A DNA stretch of 64,000 nt, taken from NCBI RefSeq assembly GCF_001956315.1, contig NZ_KV887144.1, positions 139,272 through 203,271 on the forward strand, written 5' to 3'. How positions within the stretch are numbered: position 1 is the first letter of the stretch; every line of letters begins with the position of its first letter. Under the pieces are notes generated by a model. The model saw only the letters and a program-made list of their open reading frames with translations. It was not told where the DNA came from and did not search any database. A program made the position numbers and the translations under genes. Shown here piece by piece: positions 7,881 through 17,304 of this stretch. Source of the DNA: Sphingomonas montana (lineage in GTDB: Bacteria; Pseudomonadota; Alphaproteobacteria; Sphingomonadales; Sphingomonadaceae).

Positions 7881-8945
7881 ATGCCCGACGGTGGCGGTCA
7901 TCTTGTGATGACGGGTCTTTCGGTCCGGGACGTGATTGCCGATCCTGCGGTCGTCAGCGCGTGCGACCATTATGCGCGCGGCCATCCCGATGGCACGCCC
8001 TTCCACCTGTCGACCTGGAATTTCGCCGTATGCGAAGGGTGCGGACAGACGCCGCATCTGCTCGCGGCGTATCGCGGCGAAGCGCTCGTCGGCATCCTGC
8101 CATTGACGGAGGTCCATTCGGCGCTGTTCGGGCGCGCGCTGGCGGCGACCGGATTTGCGGTGGGCGGCGGGATACTGGCGGACGACGACGATGCCGCTCA
8201 TGCGCTGGCCGATGCGGCGGTAGCGCTGGCGGAACGGACGTCCTGTCCCTCCGTCGAACTGCGCGGCGGCTGGCTGCCTACCGGATGGCACCGCGACGAT
8301 ACGACCTATGCCGGTTTCACGCGCCCGATCGCGGCCGATGATGCAGCCGAACTGCTTGCGATCCCGCGCAAGCAGCGGGCCGAGGTGCGGCGCGCGCTGG
8401 GCAATCCGCTGACCGTAACCACCGGCCGCGATGCGCAGGCGCGCGCAGACCATCATGCCGTCTATGCGGCGAGTGTTCGCAACCTCGGCACGCCGGTTTT
8501 TCCTGCCAAGCTGTTCGGCGCGGTGCTCGACCGGTTCGGCGACGATGCCGACATCCTGACCGTCCATCATGACGGAAGGGCGATCGCATCGGTCCTCAGC
8601 CTCTATCATCGCGGCACCGTGCTGCCCTATTGGGGCGGCGGGACCGGGGAGGCCCGGGTCATGCGCGCCAACGACCTTATGTACTATGCGTTGATGGGTC
8701 ATGCCCGTGCGCGCGGCTGTACCCGGTTTGATTTCGGCCGGTCGAAGGTCGGCACCGGGGCCGCCGCGTTCAAGCGCAACTGGGGGTTCGATCCGCAACC
8801 CCTGTCCTACGCAATTCACGGCGACGCTCCGCGCGAGATCAATCCGCTCGATCCGCAATATCAGGCGAAGATCGCGCTTTGGAAGAAGCTGCCCCTGCCG
8901 GTCGCGAACCTGATCGGGCCGTGGATCGCACGGGGTCTGGGGTGA
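7881..8945 (+). CDS. FemAB-family XrtA/PEP-CTERM system-associated protein
   Basis: A 354-residue protein of the GNAT-fold FemAB/peptidoglycan-bridge superfamily, whose known members transfer amino acids from aminoacyl-tRNA. Recognisable features are the PFHLSTWNFAVCEG opening, the core segment IPRKQRAEVRRALGN, and the C-terminal GHARARGCTRFDFGRSKVGTGAAAFKRNWGF, which is diagnostic of the XrtA-linked subfamily. The start is uncertain: GTG 7878, ATG 7881 or ATG 7908 are all possible and none has a strong ribosome-binding site. The stop overlaps the glycosyltransferase start by four bases (GTGA). Its role in the locus is not known; modification of the polysaccharide or of a cell-wall linkage is inferred. 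Confidence 0.9.
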   Translation: MPDGGGHLVMTGLSVRDVIADPAVVSACDHYARGHPDGTPFHLSTWNFAVCEGCGQTPHLLAAYRGEALVGILPLTEVHSALFGRALAATGFAVGGGILADDDDAAHALADAAVALAERTSCPSVELRGGWLPTGWHRDDTTYAGFTRPIAADDAAELLAIPRKQRAEVRRALGNPLTVTTGRDAQARADHHAVYAASVRNLGTPVFPAKLFGAVLDRFGDDADILTVHHDGRAIASVLSLYHRGTVLPYWGGGTGEARVMRANDLMYYALMGHARARGCTRFDFGRSKVGTGAAAFKRNWGFDPQPLSYAIHGDAPREINPLDPQYQAKIALWKKLPLPVANLIGPWIARGLG

Positions 8946-10165
8946 GCCGCGACATCCTGTTCCTGTGCCACCGCGTGCCGTTCCCGCCGGACCGCGGCGA
9001 CAAGATCCGGTCCTTCAATATCCTTAAGGCACTGGCCGCACTCGGCCGTGTCCACCTGCTGACCTTTGCCGACGACGCGGCCGATGCCGCACATGCCGAC
9101 GGCCTGGCACCGTGGGTCGCGTCGTCAACGGTCGTCGTGCGGCGCCGCGGGCGGGCGTTCGCCGCGCTGTCGGCGCTTGCGTCGCGGCGGCCGGTGTCGC
9201 TGGCGATGTTCGACGATCCGGCGATGCGCCGCGCCGCACACGGCCTGTTCGGACGGATCCGGTTCGACACGGTCTATGCCTTTTCAGGGCAGATGGCGCA
9301 GTTCGTGCCGGATGACGTTCATGCCCGCTTTCTGATGGATTTTGTCGACGTCGATAGCGCGAAGTTCGCCGGTTACGCGGCCACCGCCGGTCCATTCTGG
9401 CGGCACGTCAACGCACGCGAAGGCCGCTTGCTCGCGGCCTATGAGGCGGCGGTCGCCGACCGCGCGGACCTGTCGCTGTTCGTCAGCCGGGCGGAGGCGG
9501 CGCTGTTTGCCAGTCGCCATCCCGCCGCCGCCGCGCGCGTGATGGCACTGGAGAACGGCATAGACCTGGCGACTTTCCGGCCCGATGCGGATGTCGTGCC
9601 CGTCGCGTCCGACGGCGGCCCGCTGATCCTGTTCACCGGGCAGATGGACTATGCCCCGAATGTCGAGGCGGTCGACGGGTTCGCACGGGCTGTGCTGCCT
9701 ACCATCCGCGCCGGCTTCCCTACCGCGCGGTTCGTGATCGTCGGGCGCGCACCGGTGCCGGCGGTGCGGGCGCTGGCCGCGCTGCCTGGCGTCGAGGTGA
9801 CCGGGGCGGTGGCCGACGTACGGCCGTGGCTGGCCGCGGCGGAGGTCGTGGTGGCCCCGCTGAAACTGGCGCGCGGCATCCAGAACAAGGTGCTGGAAGC
9901 GATGGCGATGGGCAAGGCCGTGGTCGCCAGCCCCGCGGCGCATGAGGGGATCGACGCTGATCCGGGCCGCCACCTGATCGTCGCCGGCCCGGACCGGCAG
10001 GCGGACGCCGTCCGCGCGCTGATCGCCGATCCGGTGCGGCGCGCCAGCCTGGGCCGGGCGGCGCGCGCGCGGATGGTGGAACGGTACGGCTGGGACCGGG
10101 TGCTGGCCCCGCTGGCCGCGATGGTGGGCGGGACCGAGGACGCCAGCGCGATCGCGGCGGAATGA
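8942..10165 (+). CDS. TIGR03087-family PEP-CTERM/XrtA glycosyltransferase (GT4)
   Basis: A 407-residue GT-B glycosyltransferase. The opening SRDILFLCHRVPFPPDRGDK and the segment FSGQMAQFV are typical of this family. The C-terminal half has the GT4 fold: LILFTGQMDYAPNVEAVDGF near residue 222, then RFVIVGRAPVPAVRAL and the nucleotide-sugar binding VVVAPLKLARGIQNKVLEAMAMGK with the E-x7-E-like pattern. The GTG start at 8942 overlaps the FemAB stop by four bases, and its own stop overlaps the XrtA start by four bases. It would add a sugar to the lipid-linked repeat unit; donor and acceptor cannot be read from the sequence. Confidence 0.92.
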   Translation: MSRDILFLCHRVPFPPDRGDKIRSFNILKALAALGRVHLLTFADDAADAAHADGLAPWVASSTVVVRRRGRAFAALSALASRRPVSLAMFDDPAMRRAAHGLFGRIRFDTVYAFSGQMAQFVPDDVHARFLMDFVDVDSAKFAGYAATAGPFWRHVNAREGRLLAAYEAAVADRADLSLFVSRAEAALFASRHPAAAARVMALENGIDLATFRPDADVVPVASDGGPLILFTGQMDYAPNVEAVDGFARAVLPTIRAGFPTARFVIVGRAPVPAVRALAALPGVEVTGAVADVRPWLAAAEVVVAPLKLARGIQNKVLEAMAMGKAVVASPAAHEGIDADPGRHLIVAGPDRQADAVRALIADPVRRASLGRAARARMVERYGWDRVLAPLAAMVGGTEDASAIAAE

Positions 10166-11697
10166 CGCCCGGCACGATCGCGTCGGCCCGGGCGATGGCG
10201 GCTGACGGCCGCGCGGGCTGGCCGGCCGCGATCCCGGTGGTGGCCGCGGCGTTGCTGGCGATCCTGCTCCTGTTGCATGGCGATGCCGCGGACATGGCGG
10301 TCATCTGGTGGACCAGTTCGACGTTCGAACATTGCCTGTTCATCCCGCCGCTGATCGGCTGGATGGTGTGGCAGCGCGCGCCCGAACTGGCGCGGCTGAA
10401 CCCGCGGGGCTGGGCGCCGGGGCTGCTGATCGTGGCCGTAGGGGCGGGCGGTTGGCTGCTGGGACAGGCGGCGGGCGTGGCGGTGGCGCGGCATCTCGGG
10501 CTTGTGTTGATGCTGCAGGGCGCTGTGGTGGCGACGCTCGGCCCGGCGGTGGCGCGCGGGCTGCTGTTCCCGCTGTGCTACGCCTTCTTCCTCGTGCCGG
10601 CGGGGGAGGGGCTGGTGCCGCCGTTGCAGGCGGTGACGGCGCGGATGTGCATGGTGCTGCTCCAGCTGTTCGGGATCGCGGCGCGACTGGACGGCATCTT
10701 CATCACGACGGCGAACGGCTGGTTCGAGGTGGCGGAGGCCTGTTCCGGCGCCAAGTTCCTGATCGCGATGCTGGCGTTCGGTGCGCTGGGGGCCAATGTC
10801 GGGTTCCGCAGCCCCCGGCGTCGCGCCGTGTTCATGAGCCTCGCGATCCTCATCCCAGTGCTGGCCAACGGGGTGCGGGCGTTCTGCACGATCCTGGTGG
10901 CGCATTATTCGGACACGGATGTCGCGGGCAGTTTCGACCATGTGCTGTACGGTTGGTTCTTCTTCGCGTTCGTGATCGCGCTGCTGCTGGGCGTCAGCTG
11001 GCGGTTCTTCGATCGCGCGCCGGACGATCCGGCGTTCGACCCGGCCCGGATCGAACCGGTCGCGCCGCTGGTCGATCCCCGTCGTAGTACGGTGATCGCG
11101 GTCGCCGCGGTGCTGATCGCCGCCGCGCCGATCGCCTGGTCCGCACTGGTGATATCGGGCGGACGGTTGCCGCCCGCACCGATCACGCTGCCGCAGCCGG
11201 CGGGATGGACGATCGTACCGGACGGCGCGGGCCTGCCCTGGTCTCCGCAATTCCCGGGGGCGGACCGGTTCGCGCTCGCGCATTACCGCGCGGCGGAAGG
11301 CCAGATAGTCGATCTTGCCATCGCCGCCTATGGCGATCAGGCGGAAGGGCACGAGATCGTCGGCTACGGCATCGGTGCGGTCGATCCGACCAGCCGCTGG
11401 ACATGGGGGGCGGACGGCGCGAAGATCGCGGACGGGCGCGCGATGCGGATCGTCGGTCCCGGTGATACGCCGCGCGACGTCCTGATCTTCTACCGTATCG
11501 GCACCCTCACCACCGGCAGCGAGACCCGCGTGAAACTTGAAACCCTTCGTAACCGGCTGATGGGCGGATCGCAGCGCGCGGTCGCCGTGTTGCTGTCGGC
11601 GCAGGCTCCGCGCGGCGGCACCGCCCGCCCGACGCTGGATGCGTTCCGCGTCGCGATCGGTCCGGTCGATGCACTCGCCGATCGGGCCGCGCGCTGA
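10162..11697 (+). CDS. xrtA: Exosortase A fused to an EpsI domain
   Basis: A 511-residue polytopic membrane protease/transpeptidase-like enzyme. It is proposed to cleave PEP-CTERM sorting signals and release or transfer the protein to the cell surface. Residues 1 to about 290 are several TM helices with the exosortase triad: Cys194 in EVAEACSGAKFL, Arg239 in PVLANGVRAFCT and His260 in SFDHVLYGWFFF. After a further TM helix near residue 310 comes a periplasmic EpsI/DUF3485 domain. That fusion is the common architecture of XrtA in this group. The start overlaps the glycosyltransferase stop (ATGA) and the stop overlaps the amidotransferase start by one base. No PEP-CTERM substrate is in the window. 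Confidence 0.95.
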   Translation: MTPGTIASARAMAADGRAGWPAAIPVVAAALLAILLLLHGDAADMAVIWWTSSTFEHCLFIPPLIGWMVWQRAPELARLNPRGWAPGLLIVAVGAGGWLLGQAAGVAVARHLGLVLMLQGAVVATLGPAVARGLLFPLCYAFFLVPAGEGLVPPLQAVTARMCMVLLQLFGIAARLDGIFITTANGWFEVAEACSGAKFLIAMLAFGALGANVGFRSPRRRAVFMSLAILIPVLANGVRAFCTILVAHYSDTDVAGSFDHVLYGWFFFAFVIALLLGVSWRFFDRAPDDPAFDPARIEPVAPLVDPRRSTVIAVAAVLIAAAPIAWSALVISGGRLPPAPITLPQPAGWTIVPDGAGLPWSPQFPGADRFALAHYRAAEGQIVDLAIAAYGDQAEGHEIVGYGIGAVDPTSRWTWGADGAKIADGRAMRIVGPGDTPRDVLIFYRIGTLTTGSETRVKLETLRNRLMGGSQRAVAVLLSAQAPRGGTARPTLDAFRVAIGPVDALADRAAR

Positions 11698-13595
11698 TGT
11701 GCGGCATTGCGGGAATATTTCACCGCGAAACGGCAAAGCCGGTCGATCCGGCGCGTGTGCGGGGCATGACCGACGCGATCGCGCATCGCGGGCCGGACGG
11801 GGCGGGTGTCTGGACGGGCAGCGGCGTCGGGCTGGGCCATCGTCGCCTGGCCATCCTCGATCCGACGCCCGCCGGCGCGCAGCCGATGCTGCTGGATGCG
11901 CTGACCATCGTGTTCAATGGCGAAATCTATAATTTCAAGGAAGTCCGCACCGAACTTCTGCTGTCTGGCCACCGGTTCCACACCGATTGCGATACCGAGG
12001 TGATCCTGCATGCCTATCGGCAATGGGGGCCGGCCTGTCTCGACCGGTTCAACGGCATGTTTGCCTTCGCGCTGCACGATGCGGCGGCGAACACGCTGTT
12101 CCTGGCGCGCGACCGGTTCGGGGTGAAGCCGCTATTCTACACGACGCTGTCGGACGGCGCGCTGCTGTTCGCGTCCGAACTGAAGGGCATCCTGGCCCAC
12201 CCGCTGTTCCGCGCGGCGCCGGACCTGACCGCGATCGACGATTATCTGGCCTATGGCTATGTCCCGGACGACGCCTGCATCGTGGCCGGCGTCCACAAGC
12301 TGCCGGCGGGGCATCATATGCTGGTCCGGCGCGGGCAGCCGCTGCCGGCCCCGACGCGCTGGTATCAGCTGAGCTTCGCGGACCGCGCAACCGGCAGTGC
12401 GGCGGCGCTGGAGGAGGAACTGGACGTCTGCTTACGCGATGTGGTGCGGTCGCGGATGGTAGCGGACGTGCCGCTGGGCGCGTTTCTGTCCGGCGGCGTC
12501 GATTCGTCGGGCGTGGTCGCGATGATGGCGGAGGCCAGCCCGCAGGCGGTCCGCACCTGTTCGATCGGGTTCGACAGCGCCGGTCATGACGAGACCCGCT
12601 ATGCCCGCATGGTGGCGGACCGGTTCGCGACCGACCACCGCGAACGGACCGTGTCGCCGACGGACTTCGGGCTGATCGATACGCTCGTCGCCGCCTATGA
12701 CGAACCGTTCGCCGATGCGTCGGCGCTGCCGACCTACCGCGTTTGCGAACTGGCGCGCGAGACGGTGACGGTCGCGCTGTCGGGCGACGGCGCGGACGAG
12801 GCGTTCGCCGGCTATCGTCGCCATGCCTTTCACGCGGCGGAGGAACGGGTGCGCGGTCTGATCCCCGCGCGTTGGCGCGAACCGGTGTTCGGGCGGCTGG
12901 GGGCGGCCTATCCGAAACTTGCGTGGGCGCCGCAGATGCTGCGCGCCAAGTCGACCTTGCAGTCGCTGGGGCAGAGCGGGGCGGAGGCCTATGCCACCGC
13001 AGTCGGGATCACGTCGCATGCCGATCGCCACGCGCTGTACGCGCCCGGTTTCGCGCGCGGCCTGGGCGGACACCGGGCGGAGGACCGCTATGTCGCGGCG
13101 ATGGAGGGGGCGCCGGCGCGTGACCCGATCGACCGTGCGCAGTATGCCGACATGCAGATCTGGCTGCCCGGCGACATCCTGACGAAGGTGGACCGCGCCA
13201 GCATGGCCGTCAGCTTGGAGGCGCGCGAGCCGCTGCTCGACCACCGGCTGGTCGAGTTCGCCGCCCGTCTTCCGGCGGCGCTGCGGCTGCACCGCGGGCA
13301 GGGCAAGTGGTTGCTTAAGAAGGCGCTTGCCCGAAGGCTGCCCGACGAGATCCTGTATCGCCGCAAGATGGGGTTCGTGACGCCGATCACCGCATGGTTC
13401 CGTGGCCCGCTGGCAGGTGAGGCGCAGCGGATCGGCGAGGGATCGGCGCTGTCCGCGACCGGCTGGTTCGACGGCGCGCGGCTGAAGGCGATCGCCGACG
13501 ACCACCGCACGGCCCGCGCCGACCATGGCCGCCTGCTGTGGCAGTTGCTGATGCTGGAGAAGTCGCTGGTGCGGCTGTTCGGGGTGGCGGGGTGA
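11697..13595 (+). CDS. XrtA/PEP-CTERM system amidotransferase (asparagine synthase-like)
   Basis: A 632-residue two-domain enzyme. The N-terminal class II glutaminase begins MCGIAGIFHRE, with Cys2 as nucleophile after Met removal, and contains HRGPDGAGVW and FNGEIYNFKE. The C-terminal ATP-pyrophosphatase domain has the PP-loop LSGGVDSSG near residues 264-272 and the SGDGADEAFAGYRRH segment. Family knowledge: ammonia from glutamine is passed to an adenylated carboxylate. The true acceptor is unknown; in an EPS locus it may amidate a uronic acid or a surface amino acid. Canonical AsnB has about 555-590 residues, so this one is somewhat long, as usual for the XrtA subgroup. Confidence 0.93.
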   Translation: MCGIAGIFHRETAKPVDPARVRGMTDAIAHRGPDGAGVWTGSGVGLGHRRLAILDPTPAGAQPMLLDALTIVFNGEIYNFKEVRTELLLSGHRFHTDCDTEVILHAYRQWGPACLDRFNGMFAFALHDAAANTLFLARDRFGVKPLFYTTLSDGALLFASELKGILAHPLFRAAPDLTAIDDYLAYGYVPDDACIVAGVHKLPAGHHMLVRRGQPLPAPTRWYQLSFADRATGSAAALEEELDVCLRDVVRSRMVADVPLGAFLSGGVDSSGVVAMMAEASPQAVRTCSIGFDSAGHDETRYARMVADRFATDHRERTVSPTDFGLIDTLVAAYDEPFADASALPTYRVCELARETVTVALSGDGADEAFAGYRRHAFHAAEERVRGLIPARWREPVFGRLGAAYPKLAWAPQMLRAKSTLQSLGQSGAEAYATAVGITSHADRHALYAPGFARGLGGHRAEDRYVAAMEGAPARDPIDRAQYADMQIWLPGDILTKVDRASMAVSLEAREPLLDHRLVEFAARLPAALRLHRGQGKWLLKKALARRLPDEILYRRKMGFVTPITAWFRGPLAGEAQRIGEGSALSATGWFDGARLKAIADDHRTARADHGRLLWQLLMLEKSLVRLFGVAG

Positions 13596-14338
13596 GCGAG
13601 CCGTCCGCGACGCCTGCCATGACGTCGGCCAGGACTTTGGGCGATCGTCCGTTCCGCTATTACGATCTCGTCATGGCGGCGTTCGTCACGATCCTGCTGC
13701 TCAGCAACGTGATCGGCGCGGGCAAGCGCGCGGTCGTCGACCTGCCGCTGATCGGACCATGGCCGTTCGGGGCGGGGTTGCTGTTCTTCCCGATCTCCTA
13801 CGTCATCGGAGACGTCCTGACCGAGGTGTACGGCTATGCCCGTGCGCGGCGATGCATCTGGGTCGGGTTCGCGGCGCTGCTGTTCATGGCCGGCATGTCG
13901 TGGATCGTCGTCCGGATGCCACCCGATGCCGGCTGGACCGGCCAGGCGGCGTATGAACAGGTGTTCGGTCAGGTGCCGCGCATCGTGCTGGCGTCGATCT
14001 GCGCCTTCTGGGCGGGCGAGTTCGCCAATGCGCTGGTGCTTGCCCGGCTGAAGGTCCGCACCCGCGGCCGCCACCTGTGGCTGCGGACGATCGGCAGCAC
14101 GGTGGTGGGGCAGGGGGTCGACAGCCTGATCTTCTATCCGCTCGCCTTCTACGGCGCGGCGGGCTGGTCGAGCGATGCCCTGCTGATGGTCATGGTCAGC
14201 CAGTTCGTGCTGAAGGTGGCCTGGGAGGTTGCGCTGACGCCGGCCACCTACGCCGCCGTCGCGTTCCTGAAGCGTCGCGAAGGGATCGACGTCTATGACG
14301 AGGGGACGGACTTCACGCCGTTCCGGACGACGATCTGA
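13592..14338 (+). CDS. Queuosine precursor transporter (VUT family, YhhQ-like)
   Basis: A 248-residue integral membrane protein with about six hydrophobic segments. Its signature is the [21 protein letters not shown] segment in the N-terminal half and an acidic C-terminus. Family members import 7-cyano- or 7-aminomethyl-7-deazaguanine for queuosine in tRNA. GTG 13592 overlaps the amidotransferase stop by four bases; ATG 13619 would remove nine non-conserved residues and is also credible. No queuosine synthesis gene is near, so its place at the end of the XrtA run looks like transcriptional hitch-hiking. The end overlaps convergent truA by 26 bp. Confidence 0.88.
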   Translation: MSEPSATPAMTSARTLGDRPFRYYDLVMAAFVTILLLSNVIGAGKRAVVDLPLIGPWPFGAGLLFFPISYVIGDVLTEVYGYARARRCIWVGFAALLFMAGMSWIVVRMPPDAGWTGQAAYEQVFGQVPRIVLASICAFWAGEFANALVLARLKVRTRGRHLWLRTIGSTVVGQGVDSLIFYPLAFYGAAGWSSDALLMVMVSQFVLKVAWEVALTPATYAAVAFLKRREGIDVYDEGTDFTPFRTTI

Positions 14339-15107
14339 CGGCCGGCGCGAGGTCGTGCGGCTCCGGTTCCGGATAGTCCGCACCGGCAAAGTACAGTCCG
14401 TCCGGCGGGGCGTTCAGGCCGAGCCGGGTCCGGTCCCGCGCATTGAGCGCGTCCGCCATGTCGGCAAGCGACCAGCGACCGCGCCCGACCAGCATGAGGC
14501 AACCGACCATCGAGCGGACCTGATGGTGCAGGAACGAGCGCGCGTCTGCATGGATGTCGATCGCCTGCCCCATACGCGTGACCGACAGCCGGTCGAGCGT
14601 GCGAACAGGGCTGTCCGCCTGGCAGTGGGCGGAGCGGAAGGTGGTGAAATCGTGCCGCCCGACCAAGATGCGCGCGGCCTCCGCCATCGCATCGCTGTCG
14701 ATCGGCGCGCGGACATGCCAGGCGCGGCCCGCGTCCAGCGCCAGCGGCGCGCGGCGGTTGACGATGCGATAGCGATAGCGCCGCCCGGTGCAGGAAAAGC
14801 GGGCATGCCAGTCGTCCGGGACCGCCGCGGTCGCCAGGATCGCCACCGGTTGCGGCCGGAGCAACGCGTTCAGCCCCTCGCCCAGCCGGAACGGATCGAT
14901 CGGGCGGGCTATGTCGACATGCGCGCTCATCGCTTCGCCGTGGACGCCGGCGTCGGTGCGGCCCGCCGCGGTCACGGTGGCAGGTTCGCGGGTGATCGCC
15001 AGCACCGCGGCCTCGATCGCGCCCTGCACGCTCGGCCCATGCGGTTGCCGCTGCCAGCCCATATAGGGTCGACCGTCGAACTCCACCGTCAGCCGGAACC
15101 GCGTCAT
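14313..15107 (-). CDS. truA: tRNA pseudouridine(38-40) synthase
   Basis: A 264-residue enzyme that isomerises uridines 38-40 in the tRNA anticodon arm. The catalytic aspartate is Asp52 in [12 protein letters not shown]. Other family segments are [18 protein letters not shown] at the N-terminus, RYRYRIVNR in the middle and [19 protein letters not shown] near residue 200. Length is normal for bacterial TruA. ATG 15107 overlaps the fmt stop (ATGA), so the two are translationally coupled. Its 3' end overlaps the convergent transporter gene by 26 bp. Confidence 0.96.
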   Translation of the reverse strand: MTRFRLTVEFDGRPYMGWQRQPHGPSVQGAIEAAVLAITREPATVTAAGRTDAGVHGEAMSAHVDIARPIDPFRLGEGLNALLRPQPVAILATAAVPDDWHARFSCTGRRYRYRIVNRRAPLALDAGRAWHVRAPIDSDAMAEAARILVGRHDFTTFRSAHCQADSPVRTLDRLSVTRMGQAIDIHADARSFLHHQVRSMVGCLMLVGRGRWSLADMADALNARDRTRLGLNAPPDGLYFAGADYPEPEPHDLAPAVRSSSGTA

Positions 15108-16006
15108 GCGATCCGCGTGCCGGCGGGCAGGGGGAAACCGCGCAGCAGGTCGGCCGGCGTCATCACGCCGCGTCCGGCGCGCTGCACCGCGGTCGGCCGG
15201 ATGGCACCCGCCGCGCAGGCGATGGTCAGCCGGTCGTCCAGGACGGTGCCCGCGGGGCCGTCGCCCGCGACGATCTCGGCCGACAGCACGCGGACGCGGT
15301 CTCCGGCATGTTCGAACCAGGCGCCCGGCGCGGGGGCGAAGGCGCGGATCTGGCGTTCGACCGCGACGGCGCTGCCGGTCAGGTCCAGCCGTGTCTCCCC
15401 CTTGTCGATCTTCGGCGCGTAGCTCGTCTCGCCGACTTGGGGCACAGGCGGGAATGCGGCGATATCGGTCAGCACCTGGACCATCAGCGCGGCACCCATG
15501 GCGGCCAGTTCGGTGGTGAGCGTGCCGGCATCCCTGGTGCCGATCGTCGTGCGCCCCTCCAGCCGCACCGGCCCGGTATCGAGCCCGCGTTCCATCTGCA
15601 TGATGCCGACGCCGGTTTCCGTGTCGCCCGCCAGGATCGCGCGCTGCACCGGGGCGGCCCCCCGCCAGCGCGGCAGCAGCGATCCGTGGACGTTCAGGCA
15701 CCCCAACCGCGGCGCATCCAGCACGACCTGCGGCAGGATCAGCCCATATGCGGCGACGACACCCACGTCTGCGTTCAGCGCCGCGAACGCCGCCTGTTCG
15801 GCCGGATCCCGCAGCGACAACGGACAGCGGACGGGCAGGCCGAGCGTTTCCGCCCGCGCCTGCACCGCGCCGGCGCGCAACGCCTTGCCGCGGCCGGCGG
15901 GGCGGGGCGGCTGGCTGTAGACCGCGACGATGTCGTGCCCGGCCGCGACCAGTGCGTCGAGCGTCGGCACCGCGAAATCGGGGGTTCCCATGAAGATGAT
16001 GCGCAT
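15104..16006 (-). CDS. fmt: Methionyl-tRNA formyltransferase
   Basis: A 300-residue enzyme that formylates initiator Met-tRNA with 10-formyltetrahydrofolate. The N-terminus [19 protein letters not shown] is diagnostic, followed by the folate-site [20 protein letters not shown] with the catalytic Asn/His and a C-terminal OB-type domain ([15 protein letters not shown]). The start is fixed by GGAGGGG just upstream on the minus strand; longer reading into recR is a non-coding extension. It is divergent from recR with 53 bp between. Its usual partner def lies close by on the opposite strand. Confidence 0.96.
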   Translation of the reverse strand: MRIIFMGTPDFAVPTLDALVAAGHDIVAVYSQPPRPAGRGKALRAGAVQARAETLGLPVRCPLSLRDPAEQAAFAALNADVGVVAAYGLILPQVVLDAPRLGCLNVHGSLLPRWRGAAPVQRAILAGDTETGVGIMQMERGLDTGPVRLEGRTTIGTRDAGTLTTELAAMGAALMVQVLTDIAAFPPVPQVGETSYAPKIDKGETRLDLTGSAVAVERQIRAFAPAPGAWFEHAGDRVRVLSAEIVAGDGPAGTVLDDRLTIACAAGAIRPTAVQRAGRGVMTPADLLRGFPLPAGTRIA

Positions 16007-16059
16007 CCCCCTCCTGAAACGCTTGGCAAGCCGCGATGCAAGCCCATATCGCATGTTCC

Positions 16060-16656
16060 ATGGCATCCACCGAAATCGAAGGGCTCGTCCAGGCGCTCGC
16101 CCGGCTTCCCGGTCTGGGGCCGCGCTCCGCCCGGCGGGCCGCGCTGCACCTGTTGAAGAAGCGGGAAGGCGCGCTCGTGCCGCTGCTTCAGGCGCTGGGC
16201 GCGGTAGCGGACCGGCTGGCGACGTGCGGCATCTGCGGCAATGTCGACACGAGCGATCCGTGTGCGATCTGCACCGACGATCGGCGCGATCCCCGCATGC
16301 TGTGCGTCGTGGAGGATGTCGCCGACCTGTGGGCGCTCGACCGGTCGCGGCTGTTCCCCGGCCGGTTCCATGTCCTGGGCGGCCGGCTTTCGGCGCTGGA
16401 GGGGATCCGACCGGAGGATCTGACGATCGACGCGCTGCTGCGGCGGGTCGCGGCCGGCGGAATCGACGAGGTCGTGCTCGCGATGAACGCGACGCTGGAA
16501 GGGCAGACCACCGCGCATTATCTGGCCGAACGGATCGAGGCGTTTCCGGTGCGGCTGACGCAACTCGCGCACGGCCTGCCCGTCGGGGGGGAGCTGGACT
16601 ATATGGACGAAGGCACGTTGGCGCAGGCGCTGCGTGCGCGTCGACCCGTGGTCTGA
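16060..16656 (+). CDS. recR: Recombination mediator RecR
   Basis: A 198-residue ring-forming protein that works with RecO (and RecF) to load RecA at gaps. The helix-hairpin-helix [20 protein letters not shown] starts near residue 13. The zinc finger is [16 protein letters not shown] (four cysteines) and the Toprim domain is [19 protein letters not shown]. The C-terminal [19 protein letters not shown] is typical. ATG 16060 gives the standard length; an upstream in-frame ATG at 16036 would add eight atypical residues. def follows after 38 bp. Confidence 0.96.
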   Translation: MASTEIEGLVQALARLPGLGPRSARRAALHLLKKREGALVPLLQALGAVADRLATCGICGNVDTSDPCAICTDDRRDPRMLCVVEDVADLWALDRSRLFPGRFHVLGGRLSALEGIRPEDLTIDALLRRVAAGGIDEVVLAMNATLEGQTTAHYLAERIEAFPVRLTQLAHGLPVGGELDYMDEGTLAQALRARRPVV

Positions 16657-16659
16657 GCC

Positions 16660-16688
16660 TTGACCGTATCGCCGCCAAATCCTAGCTG
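16660..16688 (+). promoter_or_regulatory. Possible promoter immediately before def
   Basis: TTGACC (16660-16665) is followed after 17 bases by TAGCTG (16683-16688). The -10 is a poor match, but the spacing is ideal and the predicted transcription start falls on or next to the def ATG at 16695. No Shine-Dalgarno sequence is visible there, so a leaderless transcript is possible. Confidence 0.3.
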
Positions 16689-16694
16689 CGGCGC

Positions 16695-17222
16695 ATGGCC
16701 ATTCTTCCTATCCTCGAAATTCCCGATCCGATCCTGCGTGAGATCTCCGTACCGGTCGCGCCGGACGATGCCGATCTGCCGCGACTGATCGCCGACATGT
16801 TCGACACGATGTACGATGCGCCGGGCATCGGGCTCGCCGCCATCCAGATCGGCGTGGCCAAGCGGCTGATGGTGATCGACCTGCAGGAAGAGGAAGGCGA
16901 GGACGAAAAGCCGGTCCGCCGCCCGCGCGTTTTCATCAACCCCGTGCTGAGCGAACCGTCGGAGGAGCTGTCCGCCTATAACGAAGGCTGCCTGTCGATC
17001 CCGGAATATTATGCGGAGGTGACGCGGCCCGCCAGTGTCCGGGCACAGTGGACCGACGAGACCGGAGCCGCGCACGACGAGCGGCTGGACGGCATGCTCG
17101 CCACCTGCGTCCAGCATGAGATGGACCATCTGGAAGGCGTTCTGTTCACCGATCATCTGTCCAAGCTGAAGCGCGACATGGCAATGAAGAAGGTGCTGAA
17201 GTCGCAGCGTTTGCGCCGATAA
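16695..17222 (+). CDS. def: Peptide deformylase
   Basis: A 175-residue metalloenzyme that removes the formyl group from nascent proteins. All three family motifs are present: GIGLAAIQ (residues 44-51), EGCLSIPEYY with the metal-binding cysteine, and HEMDHLEGVLF with the two metal-binding histidines and the catalytic glutamate. The second residue of the first motif is Ile rather than the more common Val, a conservative change. There is no recognisable ribosome-binding site before ATG 16695. fmt, its functional partner, is about 700 bp away on the other strand. Confidence 0.96.
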   Translation: MAILPILEIPDPILREISVPVAPDDADLPRLIADMFDTMYDAPGIGLAAIQIGVAKRLMVIDLQEEEGEDEKPVRRPRVFINPVLSEPSEELSAYNEGCLSIPEYYAEVTRPASVRAQWTDETGAAHDERLDGMLATCVQHEMDHLEGVLFTDHLSKLKRDMAMKKVLKSQRLRR

Positions 17223-17304
17223 GGTGTGAACCCAAAGCGTTCGGCCTTGCAAGGAGGAAGCGAAGACGGCATTGTTCCTACAATGTTCTTGTCGGGATGA
17301 TGTG

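Noticed and set aside
9649-11736. Long minus-strand frame of 695 codons across the glycosyltransferase and xrtA
   Set aside because: Shadow of the high-GC + strand genes; no start signal or family features.
15108-16070. A TruA with a 320-residue N-terminal extension
   Set aside because: The extra part is fmt read in the wrong frame; truA starts at 15107.
16007-16678. An N-terminal extension of fmt that would run through recR
   Set aside because: The extension is low-complexity Arg/Pro-rich sequence antisense to rec[12 protein letters not shown] is the true family start and has its own ribosome-binding site.
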